This document shows, piece by piece, positions 8,952 to 17,148 of a stretch of DNA of 64,000 bases. Within the stretch, counting starts at the first letter, position 1. Every line of letters begins with the position of its first letter. The translations under genes and the position numbers were made by a program. Under the pieces are notes generated by a model. The model searched no databases, was not told where the DNA came from, and saw only the letters and a program-made list of their open reading frames with translations. Source of the stretch: Nonomuraea ceibae (lineage in GTDB: Bacteria; Actinomycetota; Actinomycetes; Streptosporangiales; Streptosporangiaceae); NCBI RefSeq assembly GCF_019396325.1, contig NZ_JAHKRO010000001.1:267152-331151 (forward strand). The letters are read 5' to 3'.

Positions 8952-10625
8952 GTGGACGACCCGCTGAGGATCGGCGCCGGGATCGTCGACTACCTGCTGA
9001 TCTTCGTCTACTTCGCCGTGGTCCTGCTGATCGGAGTGGCGGCCCGCCGGAGGGTCTCCAGCAGTCTCGACTTCCTCCTGTCCGGGCGGTCGCTGCCCGC
9101 CTGGATCACCGGGCTGGCGTTCATCTCAGCCAACCTCGGCGCTGTCGAAATCATCGGCATGTCGGCCAACGGGGCTGAATACGGCATGCCGACCATGCAC
9201 TACTACTGGATCGGCGCCATCCCGGCCATGCTCTTCCTGGGCGTCGTCATGATGCCCTTCTACTACGGGTCCAAGGTGCGCAGCGTCCCCGAGTTCATGC
9301 GCCGCCGCTTCGGGCCCGGCGCGCACCTGGTGAACGCGATCAGCTTCGCCCTGGCCCAGATCCTCATCGCGGGGATCAACCTGTTCCTCCTGGCCACCGT
9401 CGTGAACGGCCTGCTCGGCTGGCCGCTGTGGGTAGCCCTGCTCCTCGCCGCCGCGATCGTCCTCAGCTACATCACCCTCGGCGGCCTGTCCGCGGCCATC
9501 TACAACGAGGTCCTGCAGTTCTTCGTCATCGTTGCCGCGCTGCTGCCGCTCACCCTCATCGGGCTGCACCGCGTCGGAGGCGTGGACGGGCTGATCGACA
9601 AGGTGCGGACATCCGTCGGCGGCGGTGCGGAACAGCTCAACTCGTGGCCGGGCAACGAACTGGCCGGGTTCGGCAACTCGGTCCTGTCCGTCGTCGGCAT
9701 CGTCTTCGGCCTCGGCTTCGTGCTCTCCTTCGGCTACTGGACGACCAACTTCGTCGAGGTCCAGCGCGCGATGGCCACCAAATCGATGTCCGCGGCACGC
9801 AGTACGCCGATCATCGCCTCGTTCCCGAAGATGTTCATCCCGTTCATCGTCGTGATCCCCGGGATGATCGCCGGAGTCCTGGTGCCCGAGGTGATGCGGC
9901 TCAAGGCGGGCGACCAGGCCGCCGGGATCACCTACAACGACTCGATCCTGCTGCTCATCCGCGACGTGCTCCCCACAGGGCTGCTCGGCATCGCCCTGAC
10001 GGGTCTGCTCGCCGCGTTCATGGCCGGCATGGCGGCCAACATCTCCGCCTTCAACACCGTCTTCAGCTACGACCTGTGGCAGCAGTACGTGAAGAAGGGC
10101 CGCTCCGACGGTTACTACCTGAAAGTCGGCCGGTGGGCCACGGTCGGTGCGACGGGCCTGGCCATCGGCACCGCCTTCATCGCCGCCGGCTACGGCAACC
10201 TGATGACCTATCTCCAGACGCTGTTCGGCTTCTTCAACGCTCCGCTGTTCGCCACCTTCATCCTGGGCATCTTCTGGAAGCGGATGACCGCGACCGCCGG
10301 CTGGGTGGGGCTGGTGTCCGGGACGCTGGGCGCGGTGACCGTTTGGTTGCTCAACGAGGTGGGCGTCTTCTCCCTGCCCGGTCAGGGGGCGGCGTTCGTG
10401 GCCGCGGGCGCGGCCTTCGTCGTCGACATCACCGTCAGCGTCCTGGTCAGCCTGATGACCCCGCCCAAGCCGGCGAGCGAACTCGGAGGGCTCGTCCTGT
10501 CGGAGACGCCCAGGCAACAGCGCACCGATCCGGCGGCGAGCCGGTTGCCCTGGTACCGCGCGCCGGTGAAGCTCGCGGGTATCTCCCTCGTGCTCGTCAC
10601 CGCGCTCAACGTGATCTTCAGATGA
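8952..10625 (+). CDS. Sodium/solute symporter family (SSF) permease
   Basis: This 557-residue, very hydrophobic protein has about 13 membrane segments. It shows SSF hallmarks: an early YFAVVLLIGVAARRR helix, FLLSGRSLPAW, ITGLAFISANLGAVEIIGM, and a later LLAAFMAGMAANISAFNTVF helix. The family takes up sugars, organic acids or amino acids with sodium, and the solute here is not determinable. GTG 8952 is preferred because ggaggag lies 7 nt upstream; an in-frame codon at 8922 lacks this. It follows the ferritin-like gene by about 50 bp and precedes a small membrane protein, so the three are probably one operon under the 7708 promoter. Confidence 0.9.
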   Translation: MDDPLRIGAGIVDYLLIFVYFAVVLLIGVAARRRVSSSLDFLLSGRSLPAWITGLAFISANLGAVEIIGMSANGAEYGMPTMHYYWIGAIPAMLFLGVVMMPFYYGSKVRSVPEFMRRRFGPGAHLVNAISFALAQILIAGINLFLLATVVNGLLGWPLWVALLLAAAIVLSYITLGGLSAAIYNEVLQFFVIVAALLPLTLIGLHRVGGVDGLIDKVRTSVGGGAEQLNSWPGNELAGFGNSVLSVVGIVFGLGFVLSFGYWTTNFVEVQRAMATKSMSAARSTPIIASFPKMFIPFIVVIPGMIAGVLVPEVMRLKAGDQAAGITYNDSILLLIRDVLPTGLLGIALTGLLAAFMAGMAANISAFNTVFSYDLWQQYVKKGRSDGYYLKVGRWATVGATGLAIGTAFIAAGYGNLMTYLQTLFGFFNAPLFATFILGIFWKRMTATAGWVGLVSGTLGAVTVWLLNEVGVFSLPGQGAAFVAAGAAFVVDITVSVLVSLMTPPKPASELGGLVLSETPRQQRTDPAASRLPWYRAPVKLAGISLVLVTALNVIFR

Positions 10626-10647
10626 CCGTCCTGAAAGGAACCGGCAC

Positions 10648-10908
10648 ATGACAGACGAACGGGCCGCCACCGGCGGCGAACATGCTGGACCGCGCAGGGC
10701 CGGGGCCTTCGACGTGCGCGTGTTCATCGCGGGTTTGATCGGGTTCTACGGCATCGTGCTGATCATCATGGGTCTCGTCGTGGACTCGGCGTCGGATCGG
10801 GCCAAGACCGGTGACGTGAACGCCAATCTGTGGGCCGGCATCGGCATGGTGGTCATCGCCGTGGCCTTCGCGGTGTCTGTACGCCTGCGACCTGTGGTCA
10901 TTGAATGA
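10648..10908 (+). CDS. Small two-helix membrane protein
   Basis: 86 residues with a polar N-terminus (about 20 residues), a first membrane helix (VFIAGLIGFYGIVLIIMGLV), a short polar loop (DSASDRAKTGDVNAN) and a second helix (LWAGIGMVVIAVAFAVSV). It starts 22 nt after the symporter stop with aaaggaa upstream, so it is almost certainly co-transcribed. Small two-helix partners occur beside several SSF transporters, which suggests an accessory or stabilising role. That role is inference from position only. I do not recognise the family with certainty. Confidence 0.75.
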   Translation: MTDERAATGGEHAGPRRAGAFDVRVFIAGLIGFYGIVLIIMGLVVDSASDRAKTGDVNANLWAGIGMVVIAVAFAVSVRLRPVVIE

Positions 10909-10994
10909 CCGGTGTGACTCCGGACGTTCCACCGGGCAAGGACGCCTACGACGCCGACCTCGAAGGACCGGACCGGGTTACTCCGAAGATGTGA
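10905..10994 (+). CDS. Possible 29-residue ORF coupled to the membrane protein
   Basis: ATG 10905 overlaps the preceding stop as ATGA and opens 29 codons (MTGVTPDVPPGKDAYDADLE...). There is no hydrophobic segment and no recognised family. It stops just before the end of the convergent TetR gene. It may be real because of the coupling, or only a chance frame. Confidence 0.25.
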   Translation: MTGVTPDVPPGKDAYDADLEGPDRVTPKM

Positions 10995-10997
10995 CGA

Positions 10998-11624
10998 TCA
11001 CCCGGGGCGGGGGCCGTCCAGAGGCAGGTGGCCGGGCGGAGGGTACGGCAGCGCCTGCCCCGCCCGGCTGCTGATGCCGTCGAAGGCCAGTTCGAGATAC
11101 CGGCGCCAGGCCTGCGGCTCGGCGGCGAGCAGCGGCTCCGCGGTGTGCTTGATGCCGCTGAGCAGGAGTATGACGTCGACGCCGGTGAGGTCCGGGCGCA
11201 CGGCGCCCTGCTCCCGGGCGCGGGCGGTGAGCGTTTCCGCGGCTTCGCAGAGGCGGTCGATCGCCTCACGTACCTGCGGGAGCTGTATGGACGGCCGCCC
11301 GACGACCTCACAGAAGGCGCGGTCCCTGACGAAGATCTGCACGCTCTCGGTCATGAATGCGCGCAGCGCGCCGCCGGCATCGTCAGCTGTGAGCAACGTG
11401 CTGGCGGTGTCCACCAGCTCGTCCAGCATGCCGAGCATGATCGCCGCAAGCAGTTCCTCCTTGGAGGAGAAGTGCCGGAAGACGGTGCCCTTTCCCAGTC
11501 CGGCGCACTGCGCGATCTCCGCGATGGACACCCCGACCCCACGCTCGGCGAACGTCCTGGCCCCGGCCTCCAGCAGTAGCCGGCGGTTGCGCACCGCGTC
11601 GCTGCGTGGCGTCGTCCCAGTCAT
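10998..11624 (-). CDS. TetR-family transcriptional regulator
   Basis: A 208-residue protein with a TetR N-terminal helix-turn-helix (VSIAEIAQCAGLGKGTVFRH followed by FSSKEELLAAI), then a helical ligand-binding part with the conserved GVDVILLLSGI segment. TetR proteins are mostly ligand-released repressors of a divergent neighbour. The SDR gene at 11715 is divergent, and the 90-bp gap between them holds two copies of a GACCGCA(T/C)GGTC element, which fits control of both genes by this regulator. Confidence 0.9.
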   Translation of the reverse strand: MTGTTPRSDAVRNRRLLLEAGARTFAERGVGVSIAEIAQCAGLGKGTVFRHFSSKEELLAAIMLGMLDELVDTASTLLTADDAGGALRAFMTESVQIFVRDRAFCEVVGRPSIQLPQVREAIDRLCEAAETLTARAREQGAVRPDLTGVDVILLLSGIKHTAEPLLAAEPQAWRRYLELAFDGISSRAGQALPYPPPGHLPLDGPRPG

Positions 11625-11644
11625 GCGGCCAGTCTAGCCAAAGT

Positions 11645-11691
11645 GACCGCATGGTCCGTTTCGGCGTTAGAGTAAAGGTGACCGCACGGTC
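11645..11691. promoter_or_regulatory. Paired operator for the TetR/SDR divergent promoter
   Basis: GACCGCATGGTC (11645-11656) and GACCGCACGGTC (11680-11691) are copies of one element with 5-bp inverted arms, starting 35 bp apart. Each sits in a longer direct repeat, gtgaccgca(t/c)ggtccgttt. A possible -10 (TAGAGT, 11668-11673) lies between them, so binding would block the SDR promoter. Confidence 0.7.
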
Positions 11692-11714
11692 CGTTTGCTG
11701 CCGAAAGGAAGAAC

Positions 11715-12449
11715 ATGAACCTGCTGGACGGGAAGGTCGCCCTCATCACCGGAGCGTCGTCGGGCATCGGGGAAGCCACCGCGCTCGCCCTCTCCACGGA
11801 GGGGGCACTCGTAGCGGCCGGAGCCCGGCGCGTCGACCGGCTGGAGTCCCTGGCCCGCAAGGCGCCCGGCGAGATGCTGACCCTCGACCTGGACGTGACC
11901 GACCAGAACTCGGTACGAGCCGCGGTGGCGGCGACCGTCGGGCGCTTCGGCGCCCTGGACATCCTGGTGAACAACGCCGGGCTGATGCTCGCCGGCCCTC
12001 TCCTGGGCGCCGACGTCTCGGAATGGACGCGCATGGTCGACACCAACCTGCTGGGGTCGATGTACACGGTCCACGCGGCGCTGCCGTACCTGCTGGAGAG
12101 CAAGGGGACGGTCGTCCAGGTCTCCTCGACCTCGGGCCGGATCGCGTCCGCGGGCAACGGCGTCTACTCCGCGACGAAGTTCGGCATCACCGCCTTCGCC
12201 GAGTCGCTGCGGCAGGAGGTCACCGCCCAGGGCGTGCGCGTCGTGGTCGTCGAACCCGGATTCGTGGCCACCGAGTTGTCCGGGCACATCTCCGACCCCG
12301 CGATGCGGGCGGCCGCCCAGGAGATGGCCTCCTCCATGCGCACGCTGCGGCCGGGCGACATCGCCGAGGCCGTCGTGTACGCGGTCACCCAGCCTGCGCA
12401 CGTCGCGGTCAACGAGATCCTCATCCGCCCCACCGACCAGACCCGTTGA
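11715..12449 (+). CDS. Short-chain dehydrogenase/reductase
   Basis: A classical SDR of 244 residues. The cofactor motif is ITGASSGIGEA (TGxxxGxG), followed by LVNNAGLML (NNAG). The catalytic SxnYxxxK is present as VSSTSGRIA then GVYSATKFG. The ARRVD segment after the second strand suggests NADP preference, which is inference. The end MRTLRPGDIAEAVVYAVTQP and NEILIRPTDQTR is typical of the YdfG/clavaldehyde-reductase-like group. It is divergent from the TetR gene and preceded by two operator copies, with ggaag upstream of the ATG. The substrate is unknown. Confidence 0.92.
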   Translation: MNLLDGKVALITGASSGIGEATALALSTEGALVAAGARRVDRLESLARKAPGEMLTLDLDVTDQNSVRAAVAATVGRFGALDILVNNAGLMLAGPLLGADVSEWTRMVDTNLLGSMYTVHAALPYLLESKGTVVQVSSTSGRIASAGNGVYSATKFGITAFAESLRQEVTAQGVRVVVVEPGFVATELSGHISDPAMRAAAQEMASSMRTLRPGDIAEAVVYAVTQPAHVAVNEILIRPTDQTR

Positions 12450-12522
12450 GCGCCGTGGTGGACGCCCGCCCCCTGCGCTCCGGGCCGACGTTCCGTCGGC
12501 GATCAGGATTTTTCGCGGTGTT

Positions 12523-12552
12523 TGTCACGACTGCGGGGGGCTGGCCGGTCTT
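12523..12552 (+). promoter_or_regulatory. ECF41/SigJ-like promoter (TGTCACG-N17-GGTCTT)
   Basis: TGTCACG at 12523-12529 and GGTCTT at 12547-12552 are separated by 17 bases, with agct directly after, as in the 7708 element. It is 50 bp before the NmrA-like gene, a type of gene (oxidoreductase/epimerase) known to be linked to ECF41 sigma factors. Confidence 0.65.
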
Positions 12553-12600
12553 AGCTGCGACCGGGACGGACAGCGCCCGGCGGACAGAGAGGGCAACACC

Positions 12601-13350
12601 ATGAAGGTGGTCGTCATCGGCGGAACCGGCCTGATCGGGTCGAAGGTCGTCACCAAGCTGGGCGAGCACGGCCACGAAGCGGTGGCTGCGGCCCCGAACA
12701 CCGGCGTCAACACGCTGACCGGCGAAGGGCTGCCCCAGGCGCTGGCGGGCGCGGACGTGGTGGTGGACGTGTCCAACTCCCCCTCCTTCGAACGCGCCGC
12801 CGTACTCGACTTCTTCGAGACCTCGACCCGCAACCTGCTGGCCGCCGAAGCCGCGGCGGGCGTGGAGCACCATGTCGCGCTCTCGGTGGTCGGAACCGAA
12901 CGGCTGCCGGAGAACGCCTATTTCGCCGCGAAGATCGCTCAAGAGCAGTTGATCGAGAAGTCAGGCATCCCCTATTCCCTCGTCCACGCCACGCAGTTCT
13001 ACGAGTTCATCCGCAGCATCGCCGACACCTCCACCGTCGACGGCGAGGTGCACATCGCGCCCGTGCGCTTCCAGCCCGTCGCCGGCGAGGAGGTCGCCCA
13101 GGCCGTCGGCCGTACGGCGGTCGGCAGCCCGCTGAACGGCAGGACCGAGATCGCCGGGCCTGAGCAGTACTGGATGGACGAGTTCTTCCGCAAAGCCCTC
13201 TCCGCCTGGGGCGACGCCCGCCCGGTCGTTTCCGACCCCCAGGCCCGCTACTTCGGCAGCGTGCCCGGCGAGCGCACCCTGGTGCCCGCCGGCGGCGCCA
13301 CGTTCGGCCAGATCAGCTACCGCGCCTGGCTTGACGGAAGCACGAAGTAG
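12601..13350 (+). CDS. NAD(P)-binding NmrA-like / atypical SDR protein
   Basis: A 249-residue Rossmann protein. It starts MKVVVIGGTGLIGSKVV with the GxxGxxG dinucleotide-binding loop, then continues VVDVSNSPSFE, HHVALSVVGTERLPEN and a YFAAKIAQEQLIEKSGIPYS segment, as in atypical SDRs of the NmrA/YesF group. Such proteins act as quinone or nucleotide-sugar oxidoreductases, or as redox sensors. The catalytic Tyr-Lys pattern is only partial, so the reaction is not predictable. It is the first gene behind an ECF41-like promoter. A large palindrome separates it from the small-protein and fusion genes that follow. Confidence 0.85.
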   Translation: MKVVVIGGTGLIGSKVVTKLGEHGHEAVAAAPNTGVNTLTGEGLPQALAGADVVVDVSNSPSFERAAVLDFFETSTRNLLAAEAAAGVEHHVALSVVGTERLPENAYFAAKIAQEQLIEKSGIPYSLVHATQFYEFIRSIADTSTVDGEVHIAPVRFQPVAGEEVAQAVGRTAVGSPLNGRTEIAGPEQYWMDEFFRKALSAWGDARPVVSDPQARYFGSVPGERTLVPAGGATFGQISYRAWLDGSTK

Positions 13351-13354
13351 CCTC

Positions 13355-13392
13355 CCTCGCCGGACGGCGTCGGCCGACGCCGTCCGGCGAGG
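13355..13392. terminator. 38-bp perfect palindrome, probable terminator or attenuator
   Basis: Every base from 13355 to 13392 pairs with its mirror around 13373/13374 (arms include cgccggacggcg). There is no T-run, so an intrinsic terminator is only one option. It could also partly attenuate read-through into the 13423 operon, or protect the upstream transcript's 3' end. Confidence 0.6.
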
Positions 13393-13422
13393 TCCATCCA
13401 CCCAACGAACGCGGGAGCCATC

Positions 13423-13644
13423 ATGAGCAGTGAGCCGAACTTCCTGCATGAGCTCAAGGTCGTGATCGAGGCCGAAGTGGTCATGATTGAGGAGAGCCGT
13501 CCGGAGGAAGCCGCCGCCACGCCGGTCACCGACTGGCTGTTCGACCCGCTGGAGGCCCAGCGCGAGCAGATCGGCCTGCGGGGTCTCCATGACGCCGTCG
13601 AAGCGCTGGAACACGACGTCCGGCCGGGCGACCATGCCGACTGA
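13423..13644 (+). CDS. Unrecognised small protein (FLHELKVV family)
   Basis: 73 residues, no membrane segment and no known domain that I recognise. The core FLHELKVVIEAEVV, then TDWLFDPLEAQREQIGLRGL, is shared with the 80-residue protein encoded at 30848-31090 on the other strand, so this is a true small family and not a chance frame. It starts at ATG 13423 after a cgggag element. Its last codons overlap the ATG (13634) of the ferritin/CDGSH gene, which suggests coupled translation and a joint role. The function is unknown. Confidence 0.75.
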   Translation: MSSEPNFLHELKVVIEAEVVMIEESRPEEAAATPVTDWLFDPLEAQREQIGLRGLHDAVEALEHDVRPGDHAD

Positions 13645-15349
13645 GGCGCGGATCCGCACGCTCGAAAGCCTCCGTGAGCATCTCCAGTGGGCGATCGAGC
13701 TGGAGCACGCGACGCTGCCGCCCTACCTGTGCGCGCTGTACTCCCTGGATCCGGAGAAGAACCCCGAAGCGGTTCGGGTCGTGGGCAGCGTCTTCGCCGA
13801 AGAGATGCTGCACCTGGCGCTGGCGGCGAACCTGCTCAACGCCGTCGGCGGAAGCCCCCGCCTCGACACGCCGCGGATGCTCCCGCCGCATCCCCGGCCC
13901 CTCCCTCACGGCGACCCCTCGCTGAGGCTGGCGCTCCTCCCGTTCGGCGACGAGGCACTCGACATGTTCATGCGCGTCGAACAGCCCGCGCCGCCAGGCG
14001 CGCCGGTGGAGGCCGACGGCTATGAGACGATCGGGCAGTTCTACGGCGCGATCGAACAGGGGCTGCGGGACCTGTGCGACCGGCTCGGGGAGCGCGACGT
14101 CTTCTGCGGCGACCCGGCCCGCCAGGTCGGCGCCGCCCACTTCAGGCACACGGCCGGGCGTCTGGCCGTGGTCGACGGCCTGGAGTCGGCGCTGGCCGCG
14201 CTGGGGGAGATCGTCGAGCAGGGCGAGGGCGCCTCGGCGAGTGAGGTGTGGGACGGCGACCCGGACGTCTTCCACCCCGACCGGGACGAGGTGGCGCACT
14301 ACTACCGCTTCCAGGAGCTCAAACTCGGCCGGCGCTACCAGCGGGGTGACACCCCGAGGACGGGCCCCACCGGCGAGCCGATCCAGGTGGACCCGGCAGG
14401 CATCCTGCCGATGAGGCCCAACCCGCGGCCCGCCGCCCCCGGCACCGAGGCCCGCGCCGCCCAGGACGAGTTCAACACCACCTACTGCGCCATGCTGCAC
14501 CAGCTGGAGCAGGCCTTCAACGGCAGCCCGAAGTTGCTCAAGGTCGCCACCGGCACCATGTACAGCCTCAAGGCCCAAGCCCAGGCCCTGATGAGGATGC
14601 CGGGCGCGGACGGCCCCACCTTCGAGTACACGGCGCCCGTTCCCGGTGGTCGGCAGCGGATCGTCGTCCTGCGCGACGGCCCGTATGTCGTGTACGGCGG
14701 CGTACCGCTCCGGCGCAAACGCAAAATCGTCTCCTCGGAGAACGACGCGGTGACCTGGCAGACCGGCGAGCCTCTGGAAACCGAGGAGACCTACGCGCTG
14801 TGCCGCTGCGGTCATTCGGGTGCCAAGCCGTTCTGCGACGGGACCCACGCCGTGATCGGGTTCGACGGCACCGAGAACGCCCCCATGCGGCCGTACCGGG
14901 AGCTGCAGCACGTCCACGACGGGGTGGGGATCTCGGCGCAGCGGGTGGGGGAACTGTGCATCCACACCGGCTTCTGTCTCGGCCGTACCCGGCCGATCGC
15001 CTCGATGCTCGCCGACACCGGCGACAGTGACGTGCGCGCCGCCGTCATGGGCCGCATCGACCACTGCGCCTCCGGCTCCTACAGCTATGCCCTCGAACGC
15101 GGCGGCGAGACGGTCGAGGCCGACCTCCCGCGGGCCATCGCGGTCCTGGAAGAGGAGGACGGCCTGGCCAGCGCGCTGTGGGTCACCGGAGGACTGCCGG
15201 TCGTGCGCTCGGACGGCCGGCCGCTGGAGGTCCGCAACCGGGTGACGCTGTGTCGCTGCGGCCGCTCCGCCAACAAACCGCTGTGTGACAGCACTCACCG
15301 GGAGATCGGCTTCCGGGAGACCGACCGCGAACAAGGAGAGACGTCATGA
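13634..15349 (+). CDS. Ferritin-like protein fused to two CDGSH-type iron-sulfur domains
   Basis: A protein of 571 residues in two halves. Residues 1-335 repeat the ferritin-like domain of the 7853 gene (HLQWAIELEHATLPPYL, EEMLHLALAANLLNAVGG). After about residue 345 comes a CDGSH module (CRCGHSGAKPFCDGTH), a Cys-containing middle part (GELCIHTGFCLG, DHCASGSY), and a second CDGSH module (CRCGRSANKPLCDSTH). Each C-x-C ... C-x3-H set can bind a 2Fe-2S cluster of the mitoNEET type. The combination suggests a di-iron oxidase or oxygenase with built-in electron transfer, an inference. The ATG lies inside the previous gene, and the stop overlaps the hydrolase start as ATGA. Confidence 0.88.
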   Translation: MPTEARIRTLESLREHLQWAIELEHATLPPYLCALYSLDPEKNPEAVRVVGSVFAEEMLHLALAANLLNAVGGSPRLDTPRMLPPHPRPLPHGDPSLRLALLPFGDEALDMFMRVEQPAPPGAPVEADGYETIGQFYGAIEQGLRDLCDRLGERDVFCGDPARQVGAAHFRHTAGRLAVVDGLESALAALGEIVEQGEGASASEVWDGDPDVFHPDRDEVAHYYRFQELKLGRRYQRGDTPRTGPTGEPIQVDPAGILPMRPNPRPAAPGTEARAAQDEFNTTYCAMLHQLEQAFNGSPKLLKVATGTMYSLKAQAQALMRMPGADGPTFEYTAPVPGGRQRIVVLRDGPYVVYGGVPLRRKRKIVSSENDAVTWQTGEPLETEETYALCRCGHSGAKPFCDGTHAVIGFDGTENAPMRPYRELQHVHDGVGISAQRVGELCIHTGFCLGRTRPIASMLADTGDSDVRAAVMGRIDHCASGSYSYALERGGETVEADLPRAIAVLEEEDGLASALWVTGGLPVVRSDGRPLEVRNRVTLCRCGRSANKPLCDSTHREIGFRETDREQGETS

Positions 15350-16308
15350 GTGAACACATTCTGGAACCGGCCGCACGGGATCTGGCGGAGGCGACCTCGA
15401 AGCCGCCGTTCCTGTACGAACTGGGGGTCGAGGGTGCCCGCAAGGTGCTGGACGACCTGCAGGCGGCCCCGATCGACAAGCCGGACGTGGACGAGAAGTG
15501 GATCGTCGTGCCGGCCGAGGCGGGGGACGTGCGGGTCAAGATCGTCAAGCCCGCCGGGTCGTCCGGAGTGCTGCCCGTCGTGCTGTACGTGCACGGCGGC
15601 GGATGGGTGCTGGGCAACGCGGGCACCCATGACCGGCTCGTGCGAGAACTGGCCGTGGGGGCGGGCGCGGCGGTGGTCTTCGTGGAGTACGACCGTTCAC
15701 CGGAGGCGCGATACCCGGTGGCGATCGAGCAGGCGTACGCGACCGCGCAGTGGATCATCAGGGACGGCGCGGCGGAGGGCCTGGACGCCTCCCGGCTCGC
15801 GGTGGCCGGCGATTCGGTCGGCGGGAACATGGCGGCGGCGCTGACCATCCTGGCCAAGCGGCGCGGTGACGTGCGGTTCGTGCACCAGTCGCTGTACTAC
15901 CCGGTGACCGACGCGGGCCAGGACACCGGCAGCTACCGGGAGTTCGCCGACGGGCCGTACCTGACGGCCAAGGCCATGGCCTGGTTCTGGGACGCCTACA
16001 CCACCGACCCCGCCCAGCGCGCCGAGATCACCGTCTCACCGCTGCGTGCCAACGCCGAGGAGCTCAAGGGGCTGCCGCCCGCGTTCCTGATCGTGGACGA
16101 GAACGACGTGCTGCGCGACGAAGGCGAGGCCTACGCACGCAAGCTGACCGAGGCAGGAGTGTCCACCACCAGCGTCCGCTACAACGGCACCCTGCACGAC
16201 TTCATGATGCTCAACCCCGTGCGGCCGACCGCCGCGGCCGGCGCTGCCGTCGCCCAGGCCGCCGACGTCCTCAAGACCGTCCTGAACCACGGAAAGGCGG
16301 AGTCGTGA
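15346..16308 (+). CDS. Alpha/beta hydrolase, hormone-sensitive-lipase type esterase
   Basis: A 320-residue hydrolase with the HGGGW oxyanion motif (YVHGGGWVLGN), the nucleophile elbow GDSVGGN, the acid region IVDENDVLRDEG and the catalytic His in GTLHDFMM. This is the HSL/BFAE esterase layout, acting on short acyl esters; the substrate is unknown. It is coupled to the ferritin/CDGSH gene by ATGA, and its stop overlaps the next hydrolase start (GTG 16305) by 4 nt. The first 21 residues (MSEHILEPAARDLAEATSKP) have a close copy as a relic at 31220-31282. Confidence 0.92.
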   Translation: MSEHILEPAARDLAEATSKPPFLYELGVEGARKVLDDLQAAPIDKPDVDEKWIVVPAEAGDVRVKIVKPAGSSGVLPVVLYVHGGGWVLGNAGTHDRLVRELAVGAGAAVVFVEYDRSPEARYPVAIEQAYATAQWIIRDGAAEGLDASRLAVAGDSVGGNMAAALTILAKRRGDVRFVHQSLYYPVTDAGQDTGSYREFADGPYLTAKAMAWFWDAYTTDPAQRAEITVSPLRANAEELKGLPPAFLIVDENDVLRDEGEAYARKLTEAGVSTTSVRYNGTLHDFMMLNPVRPTAAAGAAVAQAADVLKTVLNHGKAES

Positions 16309-17027
16309 CCAGCAAGGAAGAACCGGTCGTCGTCCTGGTCCACGGCGCGTTCGCCGAGTCCGCCAGCTGGAACGGCGTGATCAAGCTCCTGAACGGCCGT
16401 GGCCGGCGGGCCGTGGCCGTGGCGAACCCGCTGCGCAGCGTCGAGGGCGACGCCGCGTACCTGCGTGACGTGATCGCCGGCCTCGGCAGCCCGGTCGTCC
16501 TGGTCGGCCACTCCTACGGCGGCATGGTGATTAGCCAGGCAGCGGCGGACAACCCCGCCGTGCGCGCGCTGGTCTACGTCGCCGCCTTCGCCCCCGACTC
16601 CGGCGAGAGCGCGTTGCTGCTTTCGGCCAAGTTCGAGGGCAGCACCCTGGGCAGCGCGCTGGAGGCATATCCGGTCTCCTCCGGAGGCAACGAGTTGCGC
16701 ATCGCGGAGGAGAAGTTCCACGGGCAGTTCTGCGCCGACCTCGATGCCGACGAAGCCGCGCTCATGGGGGCGACCCAGCGGCCGGTGACCGAGCGGGCTC
16801 TGACCGACGGGCTGACCGGCCGACCCGCATGGCGCTCCCTGCCGTCCTGGTTCGTGTACGGCGAGCGCGATCTCAACATCCCGGCCGAGACGGTCCGGTT
16901 CATGGCGGACCGGGCCGGCTCGCGGGGGACCAGGCTGGTGCCCGGCGCCTCGCACGCGCTTGCGGTGTCCCAGCCCGACGCCGTCTGCGCTGTCATCCTC
17001 GACGCCGTCGGCCACGTGAACGGCTGA
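16305..17027 (+). CDS. Alpha/beta hydrolase, EstC/MES-like esterase
   Basis: 240 residues, shorter than the preceding hydrolase and of another subfamily. It begins VVVLVHGAFAESASWNGV, with the nucleophile in GHSYGGMVI, an acid in YGERDLNIP, and His in PGASHALAVSQP. This is the profile of the plant-MES/pyrethroid-hydrolase-like group. The start GTG 16305 overlaps the previous stop. It is the last gene of the run that begins at 13423 (or 12601). Two different esterases next to an oxidase-like protein suggest degradation of a small ester or lactone, an inference. Confidence 0.9.
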   Translation: MTSKEEPVVVLVHGAFAESASWNGVIKLLNGRGRRAVAVANPLRSVEGDAAYLRDVIAGLGSPVVLVGHSYGGMVISQAAADNPAVRALVYVAAFAPDSGESALLLSAKFEGSTLGSALEAYPVSSGGNELRIAEEKFHGQFCADLDADEAALMGATQRPVTERALTDGLTGRPAWRSLPSWFVYGERDLNIPAETVRFMADRAGSRGTRLVPGASHALAVSQPDAVCAVILDAVGHVNG

Positions 17028-17148
17028 CGGCGCCGATCCGACCGGCGACCTCCGTCGCCGGCCGGATCATGCTCTCACGAACCGGTCGACACCGCCCAGG
17101 ACGACCAGGGGAAGTGGCCGAAGCAGCCGCCCCGCGCCGGAAGGCCGG

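Noticed and set aside
8896..8967. 23-codon ORF overlapping the ferritin-like stop (ATGA) and the symporter start
   Set aside because: Short, no family and overlapping the symporter start site; it might couple translation, but there is no support for a product.
9126..10727. 533-codon minus-strand frame opposite the symporter
   Set aside because: Composition (Asp/His/Gln/Arg-rich) and position show it to be a shadow of the SSF permease, which has clear membrane helices.
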